NCBI GenBank assembly: GCA_964446655.1
Contig: CAYUPL010000013.1
Location: 1-64,000 of the forward strand
Length of the DNA: 64,000 nucleotides
DNA from: Desulfopila_A sp964446655
GTDB taxonomy: Bacteria; Desulfobacterota; Desulfobulbia; Desulfobulbales; Desulfocapsaceae
Direction: 5' to 3'
A model generated the notes under the pieces. That model did not search any database. It had not been told where the DNA came from and was given only the letters and a program-made list of their open reading frames with translations. This document shows positions 18,793 to 27,497 of this stretch, piece after piece. The position numbers and the translations under genes were made by a program. Every line of letters begins with the position of its first letter. Position 1 is the stretch's first letter.

Positions 18793-19305
18793 TCAGCCCA
18801 GAATCCCTTTAAAGTCTTTATGACGGTCACGGAGCACACTTTCGCCCTGTATCTGTTCCTGAATGTTCATCAACGCATCCAGCACCGCTTCCGGCCTGGG
18901 AGGACAACCGGATATATATACATCCACCGGAATGATGGTATCTATGCCCTGGACGGTGCAGTAGTTGTCGTAGATACCTCCGGAACTGGCGCAGGCCCCC
19001 ATGGCGACAACCCATTTGGGTTCCGCAATCTGATCATAGATTCGTTTGAGAATGGGTCCCTGCTTGTAGCTGATGGTACCACACACCAGCAGCAGGTCAG
19101 CCTGACGGGGAGAAAAACGGACAACTTCCGCTCCCCAGCGGGAAATATCATGCTGCGAAGCGGCAGCGCTCATAAACTCAATGGCGCAGCAGGCCGTACC
19201 GAAGATAAAGGGCCACAACGAGTACTGTCGTCCCCAGTTGACTATGTCATCCAATCTCGTGGTGATAATGTTATCACCGAGTTTTGCTTCCAGTCCTAAC
19301 GCCAA
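18793..19305 (-). CDS. nuoB: NADH-quinone oxidoreductase subunit B (cluster N2)
   Basis: A 170-residue subunit that holds the terminal cluster N2. The tandem cysteines GTACCAIEF are present, with further ligands in GACASSGGIYDNY and ISGCPPRPEA. The start overlaps nuoA by 10 bp. Length is normal. Confidence 0.96.
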   Translation of the reverse strand: MALGLEAKLGDNIITTRLDDIVNWGRQYSLWPFIFGTACCAIEFMSAAASQHDISRWGAEVVRFSPRQADLLLVCGTISYKQGPILKRIYDQIAEPKWVVAMGACASSGGIYDNYCTVQGIDTIIPVDVYISGCPPRPEAVLDALMNIQEQIQGESVLRDRHKDFKGILG

Positions 19306-19655
19306 TTGAGCACCCCTTTCTTTAAAATATAGATGAGTCCGGTGAGCAACAGCAGCATAAAGACCACCATCTCAATAAACCCGAACCAGCCGAGCTCACG
19401 CACACCGACCGCCCATGGGATCATGAATACCGTCTCGATATCAAAAATGAGGAACAGAATCGCCACCAGATAAAATTTGACACTGAATTTCTGGTCGGCC
19501 GGACCAATGACCTTCTGGATACCGCTTTCGTAGGCCTCATTTTTGGCTCTGCCTCCGGCGCGCGGACCAAGAAGGCCGGTAATAACCATAAAGAGAGGAA
19601 CGATAAGTGCGATGGCTATGAGAGCTATCGCGGAATACACAAGTTCGTTTGACAT
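19296..19655 (-). CDS. nuoA: NADH-quinone oxidoreductase subunit A
   Basis: A 119-residue three-helix subunit at the start of the nuo operon. YLVAILFLIFDIETVFMIPW is the family signature, and KNEAYESGI the loop near the quinone chamber (the usual cysteine of this loop, as in YECG, is serine here). The ATG follows a GGGGC purine-rich stretch. It is the promoter-proximal gene of a 13-gene operon on the minus strand. Confidence 0.95.
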   Translation of the reverse strand: MSNELVYSAIALIAIALIVPLFMVITGLLGPRAGGRAKNEAYESGIQKVIGPADQKFSVKFYLVAILFLIFDIETVFMIPWAVGVRELGWFGFIEMVVFMLLLLTGLIYILKKGVLNWR

Positions 19656-20219
19656 TTTTTGCCCCTTTTACACGCTTCTTACGAGCCGACTCAAGGCGGC
19701 CTGGTTCATAAAAAAACAGTGAATGAACGACCATTCATTACCAGGCAAACAATAGCACTGTCAAGAATTTTCTCCTTTTTAAACGGGCACTTAAATGCGA
19801 CACTCATCGAACAGAATTTGCCCAAATCGCTCAAAAATGATGTGCAAAAGCATCTCCTCTCCGAACCGATTGGGCCAACGCAAAGCGGTCGCATCGGCTA
19901 GCAACAACAAAGCAACATTCCCATCTTCGTGCATTTAAGCAGTAGTTCAACCTATTACGCCTCCAACACACACTCAACTGCACCGACACTGGATAAAACT
20001 CGATTCCAAGAAGTCTTCTCACCAACGCCCACCCCGCACAACATTCCTTGTGCGTCTTAACGAAAGCTAACATTATCTACGACTTTGCAGTACTTTCCGC
20101 GTACGTTATATTTTTACATTTTACGATTAACATCAAATAGATAGGTTGCCGGATAGCTACATTCATTCGATTGAAAATGCCCTTCAACTGAAGTTATATA
20201 GCCCTTCCACAACATTTTT
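19656..20219. other. Long intergenic region between nuoA and pgl
   Basis: About 560 bases lacking a credible gene on either strand. It holds the candidate nuo promoter at its left end. The right half (20070-20215) is AT-rich. No T-run hairpin or RNA gene is recognised. Confidence 0.5.
19735..19764 (-). promoter_or_regulatory. Candidate nuo operon promoter
   Basis: On the minus strand a perfect TTGACA (19759-19764) is followed after 18 bases by TAATGA (19735-19740), a weak -10. The site is about 80 bases before the nuoA ATG. An inverted repeat AATGAA-N6-TTCATT at 19722-19739 overlaps the -10 and may be an operator. No experimental support. Confidence 0.35.
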
Positions 20220-20948
20220 TCACTCCGTCGAAGGGCGCCATTTCATTCCCGAAAGGTACCATAATGGGGTTTTTCCCTGAACCATGGCGGCTGGAAAACG
20301 GCCGGTATCATCGGCCAGCACGGCACGGACAACATCCTCCTTCTCCTCACCATGGACCAGAAAGCAGATATGGCGCGACAGCATAATACCCTGCAGCCCC
20401 AGACTGATCCTGCCGACCTCGGGGGTCATATTTCGCGGCGCGGCAACGGATACAACCAGACGCCCGCTCCGCAGGACGCTGTCTCCGGGAAAAAGTGATG
20501 CCGTGTGACCGTCATGGCCCAGACCGAGCAGAACAATATCAAAAAGAGGCTCGTCCGTTGATATCCGCAGAAGAGTTGTTCGGATAAGATACTCATATCT
20601 GTCGGCCTCTGCGGCGGGGTCCGCCTCTCCGTGTATCCTGTAAATCTGTCGCTCCGGTATCGGCAGTTTTGCCAGCATAGCGTCGTGAGCCATTCTGTAA
20701 TTGCTGTCCCCATGCTCGGGCGGCACACATCGCTCATCACCAAAAAAGATATGCGTTCGGCTCCATTCAATTCTCTGTCGCCAGTCTTTTGAAGCAAGTA
20801 ATCTATACAAGTCTTCAGGTGTCGAACCACCAGCGAGCACGAGACTGAAGAAGGCTCTTTTTTGGAGAGCCGCCCGGCTTATGGAGCATATGTTTTCGGC
20901 GAGGGCTGCCAATGCTTGGTTTTTTTCGGCAAAACAATGAAGACTCAT
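20220..20948 (-). CDS. pgl: 6-phosphogluconolactonase (DevB/Pgl type)
   Basis: A roughly 242-residue protein of the glucosamine-6-phosphate isomerase/6-phosphogluconolactonase superfamily. Seen are LVLAGGSTPEDLYRLL near the N-terminus, HIFFGDERCVPPEHGDSN in the middle and VLLGLGHDGHTASLFPG toward the C-terminus, all pgl signatures including the catalytic-histidine region. It hydrolyses 6-phosphogluconolactone in the oxidative pentose phosphate route. I chose the ATG at 20948, which overlaps the stop of the zwf fragment (ATGA), over farther upstream starts inside that fragment. Confidence 0.9.
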   Translation of the reverse strand: MSLHCFAEKNQALAALAENICSISRAALQKRAFFSLVLAGGSTPEDLYRLLASKDWRQRIEWSRTHIFFGDERCVPPEHGDSNYRMAHDAMLAKLPIPERQIYRIHGEADPAAEADRYEYLIRTTLLRISTDEPLFDIVLLGLGHDGHTASLFPGDSVLRSGRLVVSVAAPRNMTPEVGRISLGLQGIMLSRHICFLVHGEEKEDVVRAVLADDTGRFPAAMVQGKTPLWYLSGMKWRPSTE

Positions 20949-21286
20949 TTGACAATCTCGGCAATCCTGTCCCGCAAATCGACATAGTCGCTTTCCGCGT
21001 CGTAATTCAGCGGCTGATAATGGAGGAGAGCGGCAAAAGAGCGCCATTCTTCCTCGTTTTTGCCGGCACAACAGCCCTTTTGCATTGCCCGGCGGAAATC
21101 CTCGTCGGCATAAGCGGTCCTGGCACAACCAAGAACAACAACCTTGTCGGGCAGATAGCTCTTCCGAAACATCATAAAAAGAGACGGCATGAGCTTTCGT
21201 ACCGTCAAGTCTCCGGAGGCCCCGAAAATCACGATAATGCAGGGCTCGGTTTGGACAGATTTGTTACAGTCGTTGGCGTGCGGCAT
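20945..21286 (-). pseudogene. zwf: Glucose-6-phosphate dehydrogenase, N-terminal fragment only
   Basis: A 113-residue frame that begins like Zwf: CIIVIFGASGDLTVRKLMPS is the nucleotide-binding start, and FAALLHYQPLNYDAESDY matches the region near residue 100. It then stops, although the full enzyme has about 490 residues. The substrate site and the whole C-terminal beta+alpha domain are absent, and no remainder is found between here and the pgl start, which overlaps the stop by 4 bp. The enzyme cannot be active. Either a clean deletion removed the rest and left a coupled leader for pgl, or the fragment has a new role. Confidence 0.8.
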
Positions 21287-21604
21287 GGCCCCTCCCGGCT
21301 AAAGAGATGATGGTCTGACTCTGTCAGTCTATCATTATGATACCTTTTGCAGAACTATTTTTTCAAAAAACAGCAGGATCCTCAACCACCGCCGAAATCA
21401 CTCCACCACGAAAGACCTGGAAGTCAGCCGCAGAAGGTTGCGCCCTCCTGCAGAGAATGAATACCGTGCTTTTTAGGAAGACACAGTGTATATACCTTCT
21501 TCAAGGTCGGAACCTGGTCATCCGGAATAACAAAGACGACCCAGCCCGGATAGATCCTGCATGGCAACAGAGTATATCATTAAGGCAACCCAAAAACCAC
21601 CAGC
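21287..21604. other. Divergent intergenic region
   Basis: About 320 bases between the minus-strand zwf fragment and the plus-strand unknown gene. Both start here, so promoters for both are expected; I see no convincing consensus pair and no gene. Confidence 0.4.
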
Positions 21605-22117
21605 ATGAACAGTTCGCCTCTTCGGGACACCCTTCATATCATACAGTTTATAGTCATCCTGCTCCTGATGCTGCTTGCGGTCTTTGCAGCACCGCGCCAT
21701 TTTCCCTCCCTGTCCACCCCAGACAGGTACACGGTGCTCTCCGGAGCGGACGAGTTCGGTGAACTTCTGGCGAGTCCACAGGCAAGCCTTGCAGATCTCC
21801 GCCAAGGTGGTGACGCTCTTGACTTTCAGGCTCTGAACCTGCCCGACGATTTTACGCACCTGCCTCTTGACAAAAGAAATGATCAGTTCATTGCCGAAAT
21901 GGGACAGGCCTATATTGCCGATATCCGTTTTCTCATAGAGCACTATGATCTTGAATCCCTTGAAAATGCCGCCTTTGACCAAAGCACTGCCGCCATGGTG
22001 ATCCGTTTTCAACGGCACAAACAAGCCGCCATGGCAGCGCAATCACCGTCACCGCAGCAACCAGCGGCAGCGGAGATACTCAGGGACAATGCTGTTCCCG
22101 CCGAACCGCAATCCTGA
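21605..22117 (+). CDS. Membrane-anchored protein of unknown function
   Basis: A 170-residue protein not assigned to a family. An N-terminal hydrophobic helix (about 12-29, IIQFIVILLLMLLAVFAA) acts as an anchor or uncleaved signal. The body is acidic and helical, and the tail is rich in Q, P and A (about 140-160), as in periplasmic low-complexity linkers. It lies 104 bp before the DUF2868-type gene on the same strand and may be part of that group. Confidence 0.6.
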   Translation: MNSSPLRDTLHIIQFIVILLLMLLAVFAAPRHFPSLSTPDRYTVLSGADEFGELLASPQASLADLRQGGDALDFQALNLPDDFTHLPLDKRNDQFIAEMGQAYIADIRFLIEHYDLESLENAAFDQSTAAMVIRFQRHKQAAMAAQSPSPQQPAAAEILRDNAVPAEPQS

Positions 22118-22221
22118 AAAGACCGCTACAATCTCCGTTGATCGCCTCCCGACTGAGATACCAAGCCATTAACAACACGATCAAAAATTGAAAATTGTTC
22201 AATTCAGGTTATAATAACAGC

Positions 22222-23787
22222 ATGAAAGATTCATGGACAATGCAGGATATTATTGATCTTGACTATTTTTGCTCGCAGGACGTGCTCGACAACGACCGCA
22301 GTGGCCATGATCCGCACAAGAGAGCACGAGAGATATTTCTGGCGGCTGAAGGCCACGGAAAAAGCACCACCCCTTCCCATCTGCACTGTCTTCGGATCTG
22401 GCTTGCCCACCATCATTTCGAGCGGGAGGCAACTCTGCTTTCTCCTCCGCCGGGCAAATGGCTTGAAAAGGTGCTTCGCTCTTTTAAATACATTCTTCTC
22501 CTTACAGGTCTTCTGTTCGGTTGCGGCCTGGGACTGTCATATTTTGCCTATACCGGCAAGACCCCCTTGAACGTTTTTACATTTTTTGCTGTATTCATAC
22601 TGCCGCAACTTGTTCTTCTTGCCCTCTTTCTGCTCTACTCCATAGCCGCAAAGCTGACACGGCAACCACTTAACCGGCTCCATCAGATAGCGATACCGAT
22701 CTTTATCAGGTTTGTCGGACTGCTCAAACAATTCGCCCCGGCAGACCTGCAAAGAGAGAGCGGGGAGAGCTTCGGTCGTCGGTTCGTTGCAAAAAACAGA
22801 ATCCTATTCGCCGGTCCGCTTTTCATCTACAGTCAACTCTTCGGCATTGCCTTTAATACCGGTCTTCTAGCCGTTACCCTCTTTAAGATCGTCACAACCG
22901 ACCTGGCCTTCGGCTGGCAAACTACCCTGCAGTTCGGTACGGAAAAGCTCTTTTTCTGGGTACAGGTTCTGGCCTGGCCCTGGTCATGGTTACCTGCGGC
23001 GGAACTCTCTCTACCGACACCAGCCCAAATTGAAGGGAGCAGAATCATCCTCAAAGACGGTATATATCACCTTCTCACGGAAAACCTGACATCATGGTGG
23101 CCTTTCCTGCTTCTCTGTCTTCTCTGTTACGGCCTGCTGCCTCGCCTTTTCCTGTTGCTTTATGGGTTCTTCCTCAGACGACGGATTTTTCATCGTTTCC
23201 TGGGCCAACGGCGGTTTCGGGCCATCAGCAGAAGAATGTTGACCCCGCTGGTCAGCACCCAGGCCCCAAGCCCGCCTTCTCCAGACACCACTACGCCGAG
23301 GGGCTCTGCCAAGGCGCCTGTAACAGCGCCCCATGAAACGGAACAGAAACAGGACAGCGTGGTATTGATACCAGACGAGATATTTACCACCTTCACCCCT
23401 GAAATTCTGCAACAACTGCTCTCCCCTTTAGGCTACCAGGCTGCGGCAACAAAGTGCATTCTGCGAAACTACGCCGAAGACCGGAGTCTGGTGGAGGAAA
23501 TCAGCGGGGATCGTTTACCTGTTCTTGTGCTGCTTGAGGCCTGGATGCCTCCCATCAGGGAACACCTTCTCTTTTTACAAAAGCTGGAAGATGCACTGCC
23601 CAATGATATTTCGCCGGCCATCTGCCTGCTCGGCAAACCGTCTTCCTCCAGTCCATATAGCCCTTATAGCCGGGCTAAACCGGAACAGATTCGACTCTGG
23701 CGGGAGATGATCCGGCAATATTGTCCGGACGTCCTGATCTTTGAGCCTCCACCGAACTCTCACACCATGAAGGAGCAGCAATCATGA
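22222..23787 (+). CDS. DUF2868-type integral membrane protein
   Basis: About 521 residues with four or more clear membrane helices: ILLLTGLLFGCGLGLSYF, FFAVFILPQLVLLALFLLYS, the pair around ILFAGPLFIYSQLFGIAFNTG, and PFLLLCLLCYGLLPRLFLLL. The cytosolic C-terminal third is soluble with a PSPPSPDTT proline-rich linker. The layout and its neighbour match the DUF2868/DUF3482 pair seen in proteobacteria; that assignment is from memory of the family. The ATG at 22222 is preferred over a TTG at 22195. The stop overlaps the next start (ATGA). Confidence 0.72.
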   Translation: MKDSWTMQDIIDLDYFCSQDVLDNDRSGHDPHKRAREIFLAAEGHGKSTTPSHLHCLRIWLAHHHFEREATLLSPPPGKWLEKVLRSFKYILLLTGLLFGCGLGLSYFAYTGKTPLNVFTFFAVFILPQLVLLALFLLYSIAAKLTRQPLNRLHQIAIPIFIRFVGLLKQFAPADLQRESGESFGRRFVAKNRILFAGPLFIYSQLFGIAFNTGLLAVTLFKIVTTDLAFGWQTTLQFGTEKLFFWVQVLAWPWSWLPAAELSLPTPAQIEGSRIILKDGIYHLLTENLTSWWPFLLLCLLCYGLLPRLFLLLYGFFLRRRIFHRFLGQRRFRAISRRMLTPLVSTQAPSPPSPDTTTPRGSAKAPVTAPHETEQKQDSVVLIPDEIFTTFTPEILQQLLSPLGYQAAATKCILRNYAEDRSLVEEISGDRLPVLVLLEAWMPPIREHLLFLQKLEDALPNDISPAICLLGKPSSSSPYSPYSRAKPEQIRLWREMIRQYCPDVLIFEPPPNSHTMKEQQS

Positions 23788-25202
23788 TCCCTGAGTTTGC
23801 CATTATGGGGCACCCTAATGAGGGAAAATCTTCCGTACTATCGACACTGGCCGAAGACGATTCCGTCAGGATTAGCGCGCAGCCTGGAGAAACCGTACGG
23901 TGTCGCAGTTTTCCCGTCACAATTGACGGCAGGGATATTATCACCTTCACCGACACTCCGGGATTTCAAAACCCCGGACGGATGCTGGCCGAGCTGCAAA
24001 ATTACCACGAATCGACCCCCGACCGACTGCAGCGCTTTTACCGGCAATATAAGTTTGACGCCGATCTGCAGCACGACTGCGAGCTGATCCAGCCACTGCT
24101 CAGAGGGGCCGGCATCATTTATGTCGCCGACGGCTCTCGGCCACTCCGCAATGTTGACCTGGCAGAGATGGAAATTCTGCGCCTGACCGGTAAACCACGA
24201 ATGGCCATCCTCAACTGCAAAGACGAGGCCCGGGAACACCTTGCACACTGGAAAGCTGAATTCCGCAAGCATTTTAACTCGAGCCGTGTGTTTAACGCCC
24301 ACAGAGCAAACTACCGCGAGAGAATCCTTCTTCTCGAGGCGCTGCAGGCCATTGAACAGGATTGGCAGGAACCCCTCGGCTATGTCGTGGCGACGTTTAA
24401 AAAAGACTGGCGCAACCGTAATCTCAGAACGGTGGAGATCATCTGTGAGATGCTGGCGGACTGCCTGAACTACAGCCTGCAAAGCAATGTGGCAGGCGAT
24501 AGTGCTTTGCAGCCGGCTAAGGACAAGCTTTTTCAGCGCTACGGGGATGCTGTTAAAAAGCTGGAACAGCAGCACCACCTTCGCATGAAAAAATTGTATA
24601 AACACAATATTTTCAATTACCAGCTTCCGCCGCAGTCCATCCTTCATCAGGATCTGTTCGCTGATGAAACCTGGGAATTTCTCGGCTTGAAAAAAAGCCA
24701 GCTTGCCATAGCCGGAGGAGCAGGGGGGGCCGCACTTGCCGCTGGAGTCGACCTCGCCGCAGGTGGCGCCAGCCTCGGTTTTTTCACCTCGCTCGGCGGC
24801 GCTCTAGGGGCCTTCGGTGCTGTATACGGCAGCAGAAATATCGCCGCAAAGATCAAGGTGCTGGGCATTGATCCCGCCAGAACCCGTCTCCAGATAGGCC
24901 CCAACACCAATACACAATTCCCTCATATCCTGCTGGACAGGGCCCTGATTTATTACAGCCATATCATTAACTGGGCTCATGGCAGACGCGACTACGACAT
25001 GACCGGCGACCTACGAACCTCATTAGGCTATCTGCGCCGACTGCCCACGTCTTCCCTCAATAAAATCAACCACTATTTCAGGCACCTGCGAAAGGAGCCG
25101 GACAATATTGATAAATACGAACAGGACTTCAGGGAGATAGTGCTGAACATCCTGGACTCCATCTCCTCTTCGGAACAGTATGAAAACGACCATTACCACT
25201 GA
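23784..25202 (+). CDS. DUF3482-type P-loop GTPase
   Basis: A 472-residue GTPase. The N-terminal G domain (about 1-190) has G1 GHPNEGKSS, G3 DTPG and G4 NCKD (usual form NKxD). A C-terminal part holds a glycine/alanine-rich hydrophobic stretch (about 305-350) that may insert in or lie on the membrane, then a helical tail. Such proteins accompany DUF2868 membrane proteins; the function is unknown. Overlaps with the gene before (4 bp) and with rtcB after (23 bp) indicate tight coupling of the three. Confidence 0.82.
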   Translation: MIPEFAIMGHPNEGKSSVLSTLAEDDSVRISAQPGETVRCRSFPVTIDGRDIITFTDTPGFQNPGRMLAELQNYHESTPDRLQRFYRQYKFDADLQHDCELIQPLLRGAGIIYVADGSRPLRNVDLAEMEILRLTGKPRMAILNCKDEAREHLAHWKAEFRKHFNSSRVFNAHRANYRERILLLEALQAIEQDWQEPLGYVVATFKKDWRNRNLRTVEIICEMLADCLNYSLQSNVAGDSALQPAKDKLFQRYGDAVKKLEQQHHLRMKKLYKHNIFNYQLPPQSILHQDLFADETWEFLGLKKSQLAIAGGAGGAALAAGVDLAAGGASLGFFTSLGGALGAFGAVYGSRNIAAKIKVLGIDPARTRLQIGPNTNTQFPHILLDRALIYYSHIINWAHGRRDYDMTGDLRTSLGYLRRLPTSSLNKINHYFRHLRKEPDNIDKYEQDFREIVLNILDSISSSEQYENDHYH

Positions 25203-26349
25203 AAAAATTCCCATCAAACTCTGGCTTGACGATATCGAGGAAGGGGCTTTGCAACAGGCCAGAAACCTGGCCAATCTTCCCTTTGCCTTTCACCATGTTG
25301 CCATCATGGCCGATGCCCATTTCGGGTATGGCATGCCCATCGGCGGCGTGCTGGCCACAGAGGATGTCGTCATCCCTAATGCGGTCGGGGTAGACATCGG
25401 CTGCGGTGTCTGTGCCATGCAGACGTCACTTGAAGAAATCGATAGAGAAACCTTGAAAAATATCCTGGCCTTAATCAGGCAGGAGATCCCCACCGGCTTC
25501 AAGCATCACCGCCGCAAACAGAACACTTCCCTGCTGCCTGGATTTGCCGGAGAGACCAGAGAACTGCAAGTCGTCGCCGAGCAATTTGAAAATGCCCGCA
25601 CCCAGCTTGGCACCCTTGGCGGCGGCAACCATTTTATCGAAATCCAGCAAGGCAGTAACAACCGTATCTGGATAATGGTACACAGCGGCAGCCGTAATCT
25701 GGGATACCAGGTGGCCGGGTATTACAACAAACTAGCCGCTCAGTTGAACAGAAAATGGAAATCCGCCATAGATCCCAAATGGCAGCTGGCCTATCTGCCT
25801 CTCGACAGCGAGGCGGGTCAGGCCTATTTTGCGGAAATGCACTATTGTGTCGAGTTCGCCCTGCACAATCGTCTGGCCATGATGGAGAGGATAGCGGATA
25901 TCTTTCACACCCTCTGCGCCGGAGTCTCCTTTACCGACCCCATCAATATCGCCCACAATTATGCGGCCAAGGAGAACCATTTCGGCAGGGACCTCATGGT
26001 GCACCGTAAAGGGGCAACACGGGCCTTCAAGGATGAACAGGGTATAATCCCCGGCTCACAGGGAACAAAGAGTTTTATCGTTCGCGGCAAAGGCAACAGG
26101 GAGAGTTTCTGTTCCTGCTCCCATGGAGCCGGCCGGAAACTCGGCAGAAAAGAAGCCCAGCGGCGGCTCCGTTTCGAAGAAGAGAAAGCATTTTTAGAGC
26201 AGCAGAATATTCTTCACGGCATACGGAGCAAAAAGGACCTTGACGAAGCAGCAGGCGCTTACAAAGACATCCACACCGTCCTGGCAAATCAGAGTGATCT
26301 GGTTGAGATAGATATTACCCTGCAACCACTGGCGGTAATAAAAGGATAA
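25180..26349 (+). CDS. rtcB: RtcB-family RNA ligase
   Basis: A 389-residue protein of the RtcB family, which joins 2',3'-cyclic phosphate or 3'-phosphate RNA ends to 5'-OH ends using GTP and Mn2+. Seen are MADAHFGYGMPIGGVL, VGVDIGCGVCAM (metal-binding cysteine), GTLGGGNHFIEIQ, MVHSGSRNLG and CSHGAGRKLGRKEA, the last holding the histidine that takes GMP. It is a little shorter than the E. coli enzyme but no catalytic block is missing. It starts within the 3' end of the GTPase gene and ends only 6 bp from the convergent pdxH stop. Confidence 0.92.
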   Translation: MKTTITTEKIPIKLWLDDIEEGALQQARNLANLPFAFHHVAIMADAHFGYGMPIGGVLATEDVVIPNAVGVDIGCGVCAMQTSLEEIDRETLKNILALIRQEIPTGFKHHRRKQNTSLLPGFAGETRELQVVAEQFENARTQLGTLGGGNHFIEIQQGSNNRIWIMVHSGSRNLGYQVAGYYNKLAAQLNRKWKSAIDPKWQLAYLPLDSEAGQAYFAEMHYCVEFALHNRLAMMERIADIFHTLCAGVSFTDPINIAHNYAAKENHFGRDLMVHRKGATRAFKDEQGIIPGSQGTKSFIVRGKGNRESFCSCSHGAGRKLGRKEAQRRLRFEEEKAFLEQQNILHGIRSKKDLDEAAGAYKDIHTVLANQSDLVEIDITLQPLAVIKG

Positions 26350-26355
26350 AAAGAG

Positions 26356-27045
26356 TCAGGGCGCCAGCCGCTCAATCTTCCACCCATCACCTTCAGGAAG
26401 ATACTGAAACCTGTCGTGCAGCCTGTTTTTCCGTCCTTGCCAAAACTCATACTCCTCGGCCTGCACCTTATAGCCACCCCAGAAAGACGGCAGGGGAACC
26501 TTGCCCTCACCGATTTTTTTCTTCATCTCAGAAAACTTCTGCATCAGCATCTGGCGGGAAGTCAAGGTATGACTCTGGCTGGAAACCCAGGCTGCCACCT
26601 GACTGTCTTTCGGACGGGACATGAAATATTTGGCCGACTCAGCGGCTGAAATCCGGCGCGCCGTACCATTGATAAGTATCTGCCGCTCCAGTTCCAGCCA
26701 GACAAAAAGCAGGCTGACCTTTGGGTTTGCGGCTATCTCTCTGGCCTTTCTGCTTTCGTAATTGGTGAAAAAGACATAACCGCCGTTGTCATAATATTTC
26801 AGCAACACGGTGCGCTGACTGGGTCTTCCATGGGGGTCCACCGTCGCCAGGATCATGGCGGTGGGATCGGCGATATCTGTTTTACGGGCCTGCTCAAACC
26901 AATCGCTAAACTGGTCCAGAGGATCAGCCGCCATCGCGTCGCGCTGCAAACCACCCTTCAAATACTCTCTGCGAAAATGACTTATATCCAACGAGATACC
27001 CTCTTTTCTACTATGCTTCCGGTAAGCACTTTTAAATTTTGTCAA
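26356..27045 (-). CDS. pdxH: Pyridoxamine 5'-phosphate oxidase
   Basis: A 229-residue FMN enzyme that makes pyridoxal 5'-phosphate from the pyridoxine and pyridoxamine phosphates. Seen are DPHGRPSQRTVLLKYYDNGGYVFFTNYESRK (FMN binding), then WVSSQSHTL, and the C-terminal substrate-binding end FWQGRKNRLHDRFQY. Length is normal. The oxygen-dependent chemistry suggests at least some oxygen exposure in this organism. Confidence 0.95.
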   Translation of the reverse strand: MTKFKSAYRKHSRKEGISLDISHFRREYLKGGLQRDAMAADPLDQFSDWFEQARKTDIADPTAMILATVDPHGRPSQRTVLLKYYDNGGYVFFTNYESRKAREIAANPKVSLLFVWLELERQILINGTARRISAAESAKYFMSRPKDSQVAAWVSSQSHTLTSRQMLMQKFSEMKKKIGEGKVPLPSFWGGYKVQAEEYEFWQGRKNRLHDRFQYLPEGDGWKIERLAP

Positions 27046-27160
27046 AATGGACCCATACTATAAGATATGCGTAGACAACAGCAAGGAAATTACGCTGTCG
27101 GCACCACAAAAGCCATGCCGCGCCCTTGCCCTTACAGGCTCCAGCAGCGCGATATTACCA

Positions 27161-27417
27161 CTAACGAGGCAAGCTAATGGTAAAGGTGGCTCCGTTACCC
27201 GGACTGGACCGCACCTCGATTGAACCATTATGATTTTCCCTAACGATAAAAAAGGAAACCGACAGGCCGAGACCGGTACCGGCATCAACACTCTTAGTAG
27301 TAAAAAACGGTTCAAAGAGCCGTTTTCCGGTCTCCTCATCCATTCCCGCTCCGTTATCCTCGATATCAATCTTGACGAACTTTCCACTCTTATAAACCCG
27401 CAGGATGAAGACGGGTT
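27161..27417 (-). pseudogene. Histidine kinase HATPase remnant
   Basis: An open frame whose last roughly 85 residues are the C-terminal half of a HATPase_c domain: IEDNGAGMDEE (N-terminal G1-like box), LFEPFFTTKSVDAGTGLGLSV (F and G2 boxes) and a terminal GNGATFTISLPR. The N box, dimerisation/phosphotransfer helices and sensor domain are missing. The upstream part of the frame overlaps the end of the full kinase in another frame and is not kinase-like. It is best read as the tail of a second kinase gene lost by deletion. Confidence 0.7.
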
Positions 27418-27497
27418 TTTGCCGTACAGCCGAAACAGTACAAGAAAATGGTTGAAAAATATAAAGAATCGACGGACCCGGAAAGCCGGAAGCAGTC

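Noticed and set aside
23838..24647. A 269-codon open frame on the minus strand
   Set aside because: Antisense to the DUF3482-type GTPase gene, whose G motifs are clear.
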